Source of the DNA: Desulfofarcimen acetoxidans DSM 771
GTDB lineage: Bacteria > Bacillota > Desulfotomaculia > Desulfotomaculales > Desulfofarciminaceae
Direction: 5' to 3'
Length of the DNA: 64,000 nt
Assembly: GCF_000024205.1 (NCBI RefSeq)
Contig: NC_013216.1
Location: 3,596,001 to 3,660,000 of the forward strand
The stretch's first letter is position 1, and every line of letters begins with the position of its first letter. The translations under genes were made by a program, and so were the position numbers. This document shows positions 28,205-36,209 of this stretch, one piece after another. The notes under the pieces were generated by a model. That model was not told the origin of the DNA and ran no database searches. It saw nothing but the letters and a program-made list of their open reading frames with translations.

Positions 28205-28345
28205 TGCACATTCATTACTTAATGTTCATTATAACCTTGCTCTTCCGCTGTTGCAATAAATTAACACAATGTGCAACAAAAAAATGTAACCGAAAGAGTA
28301 AACCTTTCTACCCAAAATAAAAGGCTCACAAGCCAAAGGGGCGGG
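28205..28345. repeat. dispersed repeat family A, copy 6
   Basis: This is the fullest copy: TAATGTTCATTATAACCTTG, CTTCCGCTGTTGCAATAAAT, TTAACACAATGTGCAACAAA, AACCGAAAGAGTAAACCTTT and AGCCAAAGG. It is close to copy 1 at 548-660. The surrounding 27805-28410 is AT-rich and has no gene I can support. Confidence 0.65.
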
Positions 28346-28416
28346 TTTTCCAATTACTTACACTATTGTCTAATAAATTTGTTAAGAGTTCAGTTCTCAA
28401 GGAGCAAATCCAAAAG

Positions 28417-28471
28417 CTTGCTTGCAATGTTAAATATTGCATGATATGATGTTAACAACAATGCAAGCAAG
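28417..28471. promoter_or_regulatory. inverted-repeat operator of the toxin-antitoxin operon
   Basis: CTTGCTTGCAATGTTAA (28417-28433) is mirrored by TTAACAACAATGCAAGCAAG (28452-28471). The arms match except for a three-base bulge. It lies immediately before the antitoxin start, where Phd/VapC complexes normally bind to repress their own operon. Confidence 0.6.
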
Positions 28472-28487
28472 TGAAGGGGAGTTTATA

Positions 28488-28790
28488 GTGTATATGGCAA
28501 ATGTGACGGAGGTCCGTCAGAATGTGAGTATGATTATATCTCGCGTAGTTGAAACCAGGGAACCAGCAGTTATTTTACAGAGGTCAAAGCCTGTTGTATA
28601 TGTGGTGGAAGCATCTGCCTATGAAGAGTTGCTGAAAAAAGTTGAGGCGGCAGACAGGTTGTTGCGTGTGGAGGAAACAAAAAACGCTCTTCAGGATCTT
28701 GCCGACTTGAGAAAAAGGATGGCCTCAAAAGGTAAGCAGCAAGATTCCGTACCCCTTATCCGGGATTTACGGGAGGGGAAAAGCAGATGA
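28488..28790 (+). CDS. Phd/YefM-type antitoxin
   Basis: About 100 residues, from GTG 28488 or ATG 28494 behind AAGGGGAG. The start MANVTEVRQNVSMIISRVVE and PAVILQRSKPVVYVVEASAY form the Phd fold that binds operator DNA. The charged C-terminus (residues 60-100) is the segment that would wrap the toxin. Its stop overlaps the toxin start by four bases. Confidence 0.82.
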   Translation: MYMANVTEVRQNVSMIISRVVETREPAVILQRSKPVVYVVEASAYEELLKKVEAADRLLRVEETKNALQDLADLRKRMASKGKQQDSVPLIRDLREGKSR

Positions 28791-29254
28791 GCAGTTACGT
28801 TTGCCTTGACAGCAGTGTCTTAATCAAGTTGCTCACATGGGAAGAAGGCAGTGATGCGGCAGCAGAGTTAATGGAAGAAATTGCAGCAAATGAGTTATCT
28901 ATAGTTTTACCTTCTTTTGCATGGGCTGAAATTGGAAGCGTTCTGCGACAAAAAGCCTTGAGAAAAGAAATCATGGTCGAGGAAGCGGAAGAATCCTGGC
29001 GCATATTCAGGAGACTGAGAAACATTACCTACATGGACGATGAAGAAGTAATGAACACCGCATGGCAAATTAGCACAGAAGAAAAGCTTTCAACACTTTA
29101 TGATGCTTCGTATTTAGCTGTAGCAGAAACAGTTACAAAACAATCAAATGAGGTATGTGAGCTCTGGACGGCGGATAAAAGGCTGGTTAATTCATTAAAA
29201 GGTAAGGAATATGTCAAATTGTTGCGAAATTTTGAAAAACCGCTGGGGCTATGA
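28787..29254 (+). CDS. vapC: VapC-type PIN-domain toxin
   Basis: 155 residues with the acidic PIN site: VCLDSSVLIKLL (Asp), SFAWAEIGSVLR (Glu), STLYDASYLAVAE (Asp) and LWTADKRLVNSL (Asp). Family members cleave tRNA or other RNA. Four-base ATGA overlap with the antitoxin gene ensures coupled translation. All expected catalytic residues are present. Confidence 0.88.
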   Translation: MSSYVCLDSSVLIKLLTWEEGSDAAAELMEEIAANELSIVLPSFAWAEIGSVLRQKALRKEIMVEEAEESWRIFRRLRNITYMDDEEVMNTAWQISTEEKLSTLYDASYLAVAETVTKQSNEVCELWTADKRLVNSLKGKEYVKLLRNFEKPLGL

Positions 29255-29337
29255 GCAGAAAAATGTGGTAAAACAAAGTATAGAAACAGATGGATGATCA
29301 CCAATTACGGTGAAAATCATTTTTGAGGTGTATTTTT

Positions 29338-29670
29338 ATGGATGTTACTTATTTTCCTGATAAGGCAATTGTTAAGCAAGCAATTTCAGAAGATATTCCT
29401 CTCCTTATGCTAGTATCTTATGATTCTAATAAAGTTTTACTAGCCAGTGGTAAAATTGATAATTATTTTAGAGTTTCTGTGGATAGTGAAAGTGCTCAAT
29501 GGACATTTGTTTGCCCTAAAGATTATAAGAATATATTTGATGAGGAAAAGAAGATTACAAAGTTTTTTGAAGATGGTGTAACCACCATTAAAAAAGCTTT
29601 AAAACAAATAGATTATAATGTGGAATTAATAATTCCTAATAGGTTTCGTCGGCACTTGGCACTTGAATAA
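29338..29670 (+). CDS. hypothetical protein, 110 residues
   Basis: From ATG 29338, with TGAGGTG seven bases before. Soluble, with a beta-rich first half (KAIVKQAISEDIPLLMLVSY) and a helical end (VTTIKKALKQIDYNVELIIP). Stand-alone gene downstream of the toxin-antitoxin pair; no family recognised. Confidence 0.5.
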   Translation: MDVTYFPDKAIVKQAISEDIPLLMLVSYDSNKVLLASGKIDNYFRVSVDSESAQWTFVCPKDYKNIFDEEKKITKFFEDGVTTIKKALKQIDYNVELIIPNRFRRHLALE

Positions 29671-29829
29671 AATATAGTCAAACTATATTAAATGAGCAAC
29701 TCCTTAAACTGATGCGAACAGTGCAACTAAAACACATGTCAAGATATTTATGTAAAATTACGGAATGCATAAAAATACGTGCTTAAAGCACGCTTTTTTA
29801 CTAAGGAATTATCCATCTTCCCCGTACAT

Positions 29830-31500
29830 TTAATTATTTTTTTCTTTGAGCAAAAGTTTAGGGGTTGGATGACAACAAAACTTCACCGAAAAAACAGTTC
29901 CGCTAGAATCGGTATTTACTTCTATGGACGCATTATGCCGCGCGGCAATGCTAAAACATACTGCCAGGCCTAATCCGGTCCCTTCATCCTTTGTAGTAAA
30001 GAAAGGTGTTCCTATTTTATCTAAAAGCTCCAAAGGTATTCCTGAACCTTCATCTTGCACTTCCAATACCACAAAATCCTTATCCTGAAATGTTTTTATA
30101 GTTAAGTTGCCGCCTAAGGGCATTGCCTCCAATGAGTTGCGGACCAAATTAAGTATAAGCTGCCGTATTTCATTCTCATCAAGGATTAGGTCCGGAACAT
30201 CCTTTATCTCCATTTTAACATCATTATTCCTTTTCAATACATCGGCCTGGATTAACGGAAATATAGTAGCGAGTATAGAATTTAAATTTACCATCCTTAA
30301 GCTTACGGGCTTGTTCTTAGCCAGAGATAAATATTCCGTAATTATTGAGTTGGCTCTATCCAATTCCTCTATCATTAAATCATAGTATTCCTTATATTTG
30401 ACGCACTCTTCTTTTGAGGCAAGCAGCTGTAAAAAACCGCGTACTGTAGTCATGGGATTTCTAATTTCATGACCAATGCCTGCCGCCATTTCTCCTACCA
30501 AATTTAGCTTATCTAAACGAGCTATCTCTTTTTCCATTTGTTTACGCTCAGTTATGTTTTCTGATGCCCTGAGAAAATGGGTAATAACCCCTTCGTTATC
30601 CTTAAACGGTATCATGGAAACATACTCAATGTAAATTTCGCCGTTCTTTTTTTTGCTGAAAAGTTCTCCGGACCACTCATTGCCTGATTTCACAGTTTCC
30701 CATATCCGTGAGTAGTCCATATTATGGTTTACCAGCGGATCAGCTATATTTTTATTAAATATCTCAACAGATGTAAATCCGGTTATTTGCTTAAATTTAC
30801 TGTTAACATATTCAATATTGCCGCTAAGATCCGTTATTATCATAATGCTGGGACTAAGTTCAACTGCACGAGTCAGCTTTCGCATCTCTTCCTCGGCTAT
30901 ATTTCTTAAATGGATTTCTTTTTGAAGTGACAGTAAGCTCTTATTTAAAGACTTCCTATGCTGCGCCTCAATACCGGTAATCCTGCCGGTAAACCAACCT
31001 ACTATAAATAAAACACTGATAAATATAATATTAGACTCTATAACTTTTATAATATAAATATTATCTTTAGTAAGGAGGTCATGAAAAACTAGGATTAGTG
31101 AACATATGAAGGCCATAAATATGCCTGTATTCTTACCCATAATTGATGCTGCTATTAAAACAGGTATGAATAATATGGTTTCCTTAAAAAGTACGTTATT
31201 GGATATAGTAAAAATGGCTATGGATGAAATAATAGTTGGTAAAACTATACATGGTATATTTACCCAGTTAAATCTATTATCATTTTCTTGATCATTACAA
31301 TATTTATTATAAAATACAATTATACCAATATTACTTAACCCAAGCAATAAAAAAATAAAAATATTAAAAGTTGTATAACAACCTATAAATGGATGTATTT
31401 TATAACTAAATATTAGGCCAAACAGCAGGAGCATATTACAATAAATATGCATAGAAATTAAGTACTCATTTATTTCCGCCTGCCTGTTATCCTTTCCCAT
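29830..31500 (-). CDS. membrane PAS-domain histidine kinase of the Agr-like locus
   Basis: 556 residues: six or so membrane helices (1-185), a short coiled segment, one PAS domain (about 205-325: SPSIMIITDLSGNIEYVNSK), a phosphoacceptor region AAGIGHEIRNPMTTVRG with the His near residue 345, and a catalytic domain with NLVRNSLEAM, DEGSGIP and GTGLGLAVC. It resembles kinases that feed Spo0A in spore formers more than LytTR-linked AgrC. It is the last gene of the agr operon. No response regulator is encoded nearby. A role as peptide receptor is inference from position. Confidence 0.82.
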   Translation of the reverse strand: MGKDNRQAEINEYLISMHIYCNMLLLFGLIFSYKIHPFIGCYTTFNIFIFLLLGLSNIGIIVFYNKYCNDQENDNRFNWVNIPCIVLPTIISSIAIFTISNNVLFKETILFIPVLIAASIMGKNTGIFMAFICSLILVFHDLLTKDNIYIIKVIESNIIFISVLFIVGWFTGRITGIEAQHRKSLNKSLLSLQKEIHLRNIAEEEMRKLTRAVELSPSIMIITDLSGNIEYVNSKFKQITGFTSVEIFNKNIADPLVNHNMDYSRIWETVKSGNEWSGELFSKKKNGEIYIEYVSMIPFKDNEGVITHFLRASENITERKQMEKEIARLDKLNLVGEMAAGIGHEIRNPMTTVRGFLQLLASKEECVKYKEYYDLMIEELDRANSIITEYLSLAKNKPVSLRMVNLNSILATIFPLIQADVLKRNNDVKMEIKDVPDLILDENEIRQLILNLVRNSLEAMPLGGNLTIKTFQDKDFVVLEVQDEGSGIPLELLDKIGTPFFTTKDEGTGLGLAVCFSIAARHNASIEVNTDSSGTVFSVKFCCHPTPKLLLKEKNN

Positions 31501-31530
31501 GTTCGGGCACGCCCCCTGTTTAAACTAAAG

Positions 31531-31549
31531 AGAGGTGGAATGACCACCT
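31531..31549. promoter_or_regulatory. hairpin between agrD and the kinase gene
   Basis: GAGGTGGAATGACCACCTC folds into a perfect seven-base stem with a five-base loop, ten bases after the agrD stop and 30 before the kinase ATG. It lacks a long T run, so it may be an RNA processing or stability element separating peptide and kinase levels. Confidence 0.5.
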
Positions 31550-31558
31550 CATCTAATA

Positions 31559-31690
31559 TTACTTTCTCAGTGATTCAGGCACATCCGGTTGATAATTAGT
31601 AACAGCACATGTTGACGCTGATGATATATTGGCTAAAAACAACAGTAGTGAAACAGTGATAAGAAAAACTTTAGGTAATAATTTTTTCAT
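31559..31690 (-). CDS. agrD: AgrD-like cyclic peptide precursor
   Basis: 43 residues: an amphipathic or hydrophobic leader (MKKLLPKVFLITVSLLLFLA), the core around STCAVTN, and an acidic tail YQPDVPESLRK. The YQPxVPxxL tail and single Cys five residues before it are the marks of Firmicute cyclic (thio)lactone precursors. A ring of Cys-Ala-Val-Thr-Asn would be expected by analogy. GGAGGTGAAAG precedes ATG 31690, and the gene overlaps the end of agrB by 20 bases, the usual B-D order. It is too short for standard gene callers. Confidence 0.85.
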   Translation of the reverse strand: MKKLLPKVFLITVSLLLFLANISSASTCAVTNYQPDVPESLRK

Positions 31691-32339
31691 CTTCTTTCAC
31701 CTCCTTCTCCATTGAAAACGTTCGATCTATCCAAAAAAATAAATTATGCCCTAGTTTGCTCAAAATCAGGGAAACCCATAAAATACCAATAACTAAACTA
31801 ATCTGTATTTCCCCTGCATAAGTCCAGCTACTTTGTCGCAGAACAACTACTGCAATTGTTGCCATTAGAATTATAGCAATAGAAGAAGTTTTTAATTTTT
31901 TTCTCCTAGTAGGAGAAATTATTGGTGCAGCGGGAGAATCAACCGGAGCCAGTCTAGCTATTGTAACTACGCCAACTAAAATTGCTATGATTGAGAAAAC
32001 ATCTGTATAAATAAGTGCAAATGAAGAAAGAATATCGGCCAGTAAAGCTATTAGAGGAAAGATAAGTATGGTTACAACAGCACATCGCCAGGGATTATTG
32101 GAATGAGCACCACCAGCAGTATGCCTGAATAAAGCAATCATGAACAGGCAGGAAGCAGTTCCCGGCAACACACCAAGCAGCTGTCCTAAAAGAAGACTAC
32201 AGACTATACATACAATAGTAATAACTAACAATTCAATTATATATGTTAGGATAATCTCCTTCTCTCTGGAGAGTTCCGTCTTTCTTCCAAGATAACCGGC
32301 CCAGGTTTTGCTTAATTTTAAATAACTCATATTCTCCAT
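31671..32339 (-). CDS. agrB: AgrB-like peptide-processing membrane protease
   Basis: 222 residues with four to six membrane helices. ALFRHTAGGAHSNNPWRC holds the catalytic His and Cys of AgrB in the normal spacing. The protein should cut the AgrD tail and form the ring at the membrane. It overlaps the upstream membrane-protein gene by 13 bases and agrD by 20, so the operon is tightly packed. The C-terminus is charged (MEKEVKEDEK) and cytoplasmic. Confidence 0.88.
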   Translation of the reverse strand: MENMSYLKLSKTWAGYLGRKTELSREKEIILTYIIELLVITIVCIVCSLLLGQLLGVLPGTASCLFMIALFRHTAGGAHSNNPWRCAVVTILIFPLIALLADILSSFALIYTDVFSIIAILVGVVTIARLAPVDSPAAPIISPTRRKKLKTSSIAIILMATIAVVVLRQSSWTYAGEIQISLVIGILWVSLILSKLGHNLFFWIDRTFSMEKEVKEDEKIIT

Positions 32340-32800
32340 GCACCCTCATATGGTTTTTTATATTTTGAGATAATTATGGCAAAAATTATCATTAGAATAC
32401 CCTGAGGCAAACCCAATGACTTCCATAGAATTATATTTGAAATAATATAATCTGGATCATATTTTGTCATCATTACAAATATTTTATAAATTACTAATTC
32501 CAGCAAGGTTAATGTAATGAGACTCAGGAAGCTACCCTTAAAACTTTGCACTGGAGATGTGTGAGTGACTTTTCTAATCAAAAGAGACAATAAGAACAAA
32601 AGAATTGCGGTATGCAAACCAAAGGTTGTCTGCAAAATTCTTATCGTATAAGTGACTGCAAACAACAAAATGCCTAGCGCTGTAATGCGCCCCCAATACA
32701 AAGGAACCCTCACTACAGCTAAACTGAAAGCAGCTACACCCGTCAACTCCAATATACCTTGCAACAAAATCATCGCATAAGACACCATATTCGATAGCAT
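32327..32800 (-). CDS. five-helix membrane protein at the head of the agr operon
   Basis: 157 residues, almost entirely membrane helices (about five). It resembles the N-terminal sensor part of an AgrC receptor without the kinase, for example ITALGILLFAVTYTIRILQT. It could be a peptide-sensing or export accessory. I do not recognise a named family. First gene of the operon; AAAGAGG stands before the ATG. Confidence 0.6.
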   Translation of the reverse strand: MLSNMVSYAMILLQGILELTGVAAFSLAVVRVPLYWGRITALGILLFAVTYTIRILQTTFGLHTAILLFLLSLLIRKVTHTSPVQSFKGSFLSLITLTLLELVIYKIFVMMTKYDPDYIISNIILWKSLGLPQGILMIIFAIIISKYKKPYEGAWRI

Positions 32801-33045
32801 ATAAACCTCTTTCTGGCATAATATTTAATCTATAGATATAATACTCTAAATTTTTTTTATATCCTGCAAATATTTAGAGAAATTTTCCGACATTTTACAA
32901 CAATTATTTTATTTAACCGTGTCATTTTTAATAATTAGCAGTTTATTATAAAATATGACCAGTTTATTCTTTAACTGTATAAATAGGAGTACTGTAACGC
33001 TAAACTAAAATAACAATCCTTTTTCCTAGCCGTATCCAAATCAAA

Positions 33046-33079
33046 AGACACCCTTTTTACTCATGTAAGTAGGGTGTCT
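33046..33079. terminator. terminator-type hairpin in the 32.8-33.2 kb gap
   Basis: AGACACCCT pairs with AGGGTGTCT around a loop of 16 bases. The rest of 32801-33224 is AT-rich and should contain the promoter of the agr operon (minus strand). I see no convincing -35/-10 pair there, though TGTCGGAA near 32884 on the minus strand resembles a Spo0A box. Confidence 0.5.
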
Positions 33080-33224
33080 GAATGATTTACATACAGCTTC
33101 CGTTAAAACGCCTCAAAAGTAAAACCGGGTACAATCTGAAACTAATTTTATGTAATATTGCTGCCAAATTCAAAACAAACTTCAAGCTGAAATCCAGTCT
33201 CAACAATAAACTCTATGATTATAA

Positions 33225-33830
33225 TCAATGAATATCCGGAATAATATTCATAGCTTTTACACGCAAACCATATTTAGTGTACTCTATAATATTTAATGAG
33301 CCATAGTCCTGCCCCATGCGAAATAACTCGGATAAACTAACTCCTAATATATGGCATATAATTACCCTGTTTACTCCGGCATGAGCAACAATCAAAATTC
33401 TTTCTTCCATATTTTTAATTAATTTATCCCAGATAGGTACTACCCGCTTTTGCAAATCTGCAAAGCTTTCTCCTCCCGGCGGGCGATAATCTGCTATAGA
33501 CTCACCTCGCATACGAAATTCTTTGGGAAAACACGAACGAATTTTCTCCACCTCAATACCATCCCATTCTCCTAAGAATATTTCCCTTAGAGAAGGAATT
33601 ATATGGACAGAAGCAAGCCTTTCAGCCGCTATTATCTGAGCCGTTTGTCGAGAGCGCAGCAAATCACTGCAAAAAATACGGCTGAAAATAACACCGGATA
33701 GTTTTTGTCTCCACCAGTAAGCCTGCTTTAAACCTCTGTTATTGAGAGGCAAGTCTGTTTGACCGATAAATCTCTTTGCCTGTGTTAAAATCTCACCATG
33801 CCTCATGAGATATATTTCTTTTGTAGCCAT
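33225..33830 (-). CDS. histidine phosphatase family protein
   Basis: 201 residues with the RHG start YLMRHGEILTQAKRF carrying the phospho-accepting His, SDLLRSRQTAQII, the GEWDGIE acidic segment and VAHAGVNRVII with the second His. Fold and length fit phosphoglycerate-mutase-like or alpha-ribazole phosphatases. In this operon it follows the MobA-like/HD gene, so a phosphate ester in cofactor maturation is a possible substrate (inference). Confidence 0.8.
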   Translation of the reverse strand: MATKEIYLMRHGEILTQAKRFIGQTDLPLNNRGLKQAYWWRQKLSGVIFSRIFCSDLLRSRQTAQIIAAERLASVHIIPSLREIFLGEWDGIEVEKIRSCFPKEFRMRGESIADYRPPGGESFADLQKRVVPIWDKLIKNMEERILIVAHAGVNRVIICHILGVSLSELFRMGQDYGSLNIIEYTKYGLRVKAMNIIPDIH

Positions 33831-33872
33831 CTTTTTTTATTACTGTCTCCCTCTCTAAGGATAGATATCCTT

Positions 33873-35099
33873 TTAGTCAATACTCCCTTTCAGGCTGAGA
33901 TAATTAGCTTTTTCTTCTCTTTCAGCCAATAAAAACTCGATTGATTTACCGGTACAGGCCTCTATTTTATTTATGATGGAAACAGCATTTTGCCATCTCC
34001 TTTCAATTTTATTTATCACTGATTGATTGCCCGCATGCTTTTCCAGCATTTTTTTAAATCTTACTTCAGGCAAGACAACTGCGGCACCTTGAACCAATTT
34101 GTCCGACAGATAAACCAATTCCTTAAAGTCAACCTTTTTATTCTCTGACACATTAATATCCATATGAACGGCAACAGCCCCGGCTACAATAGGAAACCCC
34201 ATATCCATAAGAATTTGCGCGCCTGCGGAAGCATGCTCAGGCCTTCCTTTGGCCAGATCATGCAGCAAGCCTGCTGCTGCCACCAACTGCAAATCAAGAA
34301 TGCCGTCATCCAAATGTCCGGCGTCAGAAATATCCGGAGTTTCCGCTCTCGACTGCTGTATGAGCGCTTGATTAATTTCCTGTGCAAGGTATACCGCCAG
34401 ACTGGCCACAGCCCGGCAGTGGCTAATCAATCCCGCTTTATCCGGCAATTCCAGCTTGTTTAGAATCACCTCGCACTCTCTTGTCGTGGGAATCCCATAC
34501 CTCTGCCATCTATCAAGCAGTTTACGGTAATCAGCCTGGGTATCTATATCAAACAAAATGTTTTCATCGGCCGTCTCAACATTTATAGCTTCAGATTCAT
34601 GTTTTTCCAGGAGGCCTCTCAGGCCGCCCGCTCCGTTCCAACAAGCAATCTCCTCCCTGTAGAGGGCGGAGATAAGCGGTGGATGGCCACGCTCCCCGTT
34701 AAAGCAAGGATAATAGATCTTTCCTTTATTCAGCCGGTATTCCCGCAATAAGCGGTGGATGGTCTGCTGCCTGACCAGAGGAATATCCACGGGCAGCAGC
34801 ATAAATGCGCCCTCCATTCGCTCCAGGCTTTTAACTCCTGCCCTTATCGAAGAAAACATGCCTTCATCGAATCGTTCATTAAAGACCGGGCGTATATTAA
34901 GCCGCTGCAGCAGAGAGGACAAATCAGCCGCCCGGTAGCCGCAAACCACTCTGATATCGGATAAGCCGGCAGACTTAAAAAGCATAATTACCCGTTCCAA
35001 AACGGAACAATCCCCTAATCGCAGCAGTGGTTTAAAATCTCCCATGCGGGAAGAATAGCCGGCAGCCAGTATAATTGCAGTTATATTTTCCACCTGCAT
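33873..35099 (-). CDS. MobA/MocA-like nucleotidyltransferase fused to HD domain
   Basis: 408 residues. Residues 1-195: nucleotidyltransferase with the intact signature ILAAGYSSRMGDFKPLL and LLPVDIPLV, as in enzymes that add CMP to the molybdenum cofactor. Residues 215-390: HD-type phosphohydrolase (AAGLLHDLAKGRPEHASAG). The fusion is what I recall as the DVU_1551-family NTP transferase. Probably prepares cytosine-dinucleotide cofactor for the aldehyde oxidoreductase encoded in the same operon. Starts two bases after the xdhC-like stop. Confidence 0.85.
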   Translation of the reverse strand: MQVENITAIILAAGYSSRMGDFKPLLRLGDCSVLERVIMLFKSAGLSDIRVVCGYRAADLSSLLQRLNIRPVFNERFDEGMFSSIRAGVKSLERMEGAFMLLPVDIPLVRQQTIHRLLREYRLNKGKIYYPCFNGERGHPPLISALYREEIACWNGAGGLRGLLEKHESEAINVETADENILFDIDTQADYRKLLDRWQRYGIPTTRECEVILNKLELPDKAGLISHCRAVASLAVYLAQEINQALIQQSRAETPDISDAGHLDDGILDLQLVAAAGLLHDLAKGRPEHASAGAQILMDMGFPIVAGAVAVHMDINVSENKKVDFKELVYLSDKLVQGAAVVLPEVRFKKMLEKHAGNQSVINKIERRWQNAVSIINKIEACTGKSIEFLLAEREEKANYLSLKGSID

Positions 35100-35101
35100 G
35101 A

Positions 35102-36166
35102 CTAAGCCCTCTGAGCCCTGTGTTTAACCAGTTCCGCTACAATGCTTACCGCAATCTCTTCCGGTGTCTCGGCGCCTATTTCCAGGCCGATCGGGCAATA
35201 CACCCGGTTTAAATCTTCCTGTGTAAAACCTTCCTGTAAAAGAGCAGTGTAAATGGCATCACGCTTACGATTACTGCCAATCATACCTATATACTTTGCT
35301 TTTGTACGCAATACTTGTGCCAAAACCGTTTTGTCATGGCTGTGTCCTCTGGTTACTATAACGACATAACTGTCGGCACCCGGCGCGGGATCAGCAAAAG
35401 GCTCTGTAAAAGAAGTTATGACCTCCACCCGGTCAGCCTGTTTAAATCTCTCCCGGTTGGCAAATTCCTTCCGGTCATCCAATACAATTGTTCTAAAATC
35501 GACCAGTGCCGCCAGTGAGGCCACCTGCTGAGAAACATGACCCGCACCGTATAGGTAGACGGTTCCGGTACCAAAACAAGGCTCAACTATAATTTTTTGA
35601 TTTTCCACATTGAATACAACCGGATATCTGGATTTATCCGTTATGCTGATTAATTCATTTAATTTCTCGGTATTGAAGGCAGTATCCGATAAAATACTTT
35701 CTTTCAAAACGCTTCTCTCATCAATAACTGCCCGGTATAAAAGCTGTCCTTTGCTGTCAGGTCCCTGTCCCAGCACGGTTATCAAGTAAAGCCTTTGGCT
35801 TTTTCGCAGGGCTAAGTCAAGTTCTTTGTATATTTGCAGGTTAGCAGGATCCGAGGTGACATACTCTATTAATATTTCCAACCGCCCCCCGCAAATCATA
35901 TCCATGCTCTGAGCATCGGCACCGGTCAAATCGAACACTTTAACCTGTGCCCCGCCTGCCGCCAGCCATACTTCCGCGGCAGTCTTTTGTACGGCGGCTT
36001 CAACCAGTCCTCCTCCGATGGTTCCTATAATCTTTCCATCGGATAATACTATCATTTTTGTGCCGGCTGTGCGGGGGGTTGAACCCGACTGGCTCAAGAT
36101 GGTTGCCAGCACCAGATCCTGGCCGTCTTCCAACAGGCGGCAAACGGATTGCAGCATATCGCTCAT
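35102..36166 (-). CDS. XdhC/CoxI-family maturation factor
   Basis: About 354 residues from ATG 36166 (GAGGAG eight bases before; the longer GTG start lacks a site). The N-terminal XdhC region is QSGSTPRTAGTKMIVLSDGK and GTIGGGLVEAAVQ. The C-terminal Rossmann part is YLYGAGHVSQQVASLAALV and IGMIGSNRKRDAI. Such proteins bind and sulfurate molybdenum cofactor and insert it into xanthine-dehydrogenase-type enzymes. Placement beside the cofactor nucleotidyltransferase supports this. Confidence 0.87.
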   Translation of the reverse strand: MSDMLQSVCRLLEDGQDLVLATILSQSGSTPRTAGTKMIVLSDGKIIGTIGGGLVEAAVQKTAAEVWLAAGGAQVKVFDLTGADAQSMDMICGGRLEILIEYVTSDPANLQIYKELDLALRKSQRLYLITVLGQGPDSKGQLLYRAVIDERSVLKESILSDTAFNTEKLNELISITDKSRYPVVFNVENQKIIVEPCFGTGTVYLYGAGHVSQQVASLAALVDFRTIVLDDRKEFANRERFKQADRVEVITSFTEPFADPAPGADSYVVIVTRGHSHDKTVLAQVLRTKAKYIGMIGSNRKRDAIYTALLQEGFTQEDLNRVYCPIGLEIGAETPEEIAVSIVAELVKHRAQRA

Positions 36167-36209
36167 TTTCTTGCACTCCTCATACAACGGTATTGTAAAC
36201 ACTCATCGC

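Noticed and set aside
32327..32800. AgrC receptor kinase
   Set aside because: Only membrane helices are present, with no phosphoacceptor His or ATP-binding motifs.
32860..32900. Spo0A box upstream of the agr operon
   Set aside because: TGTCGGAA differs from the TGTCGAA consensus, and the single site is not enough to claim control.
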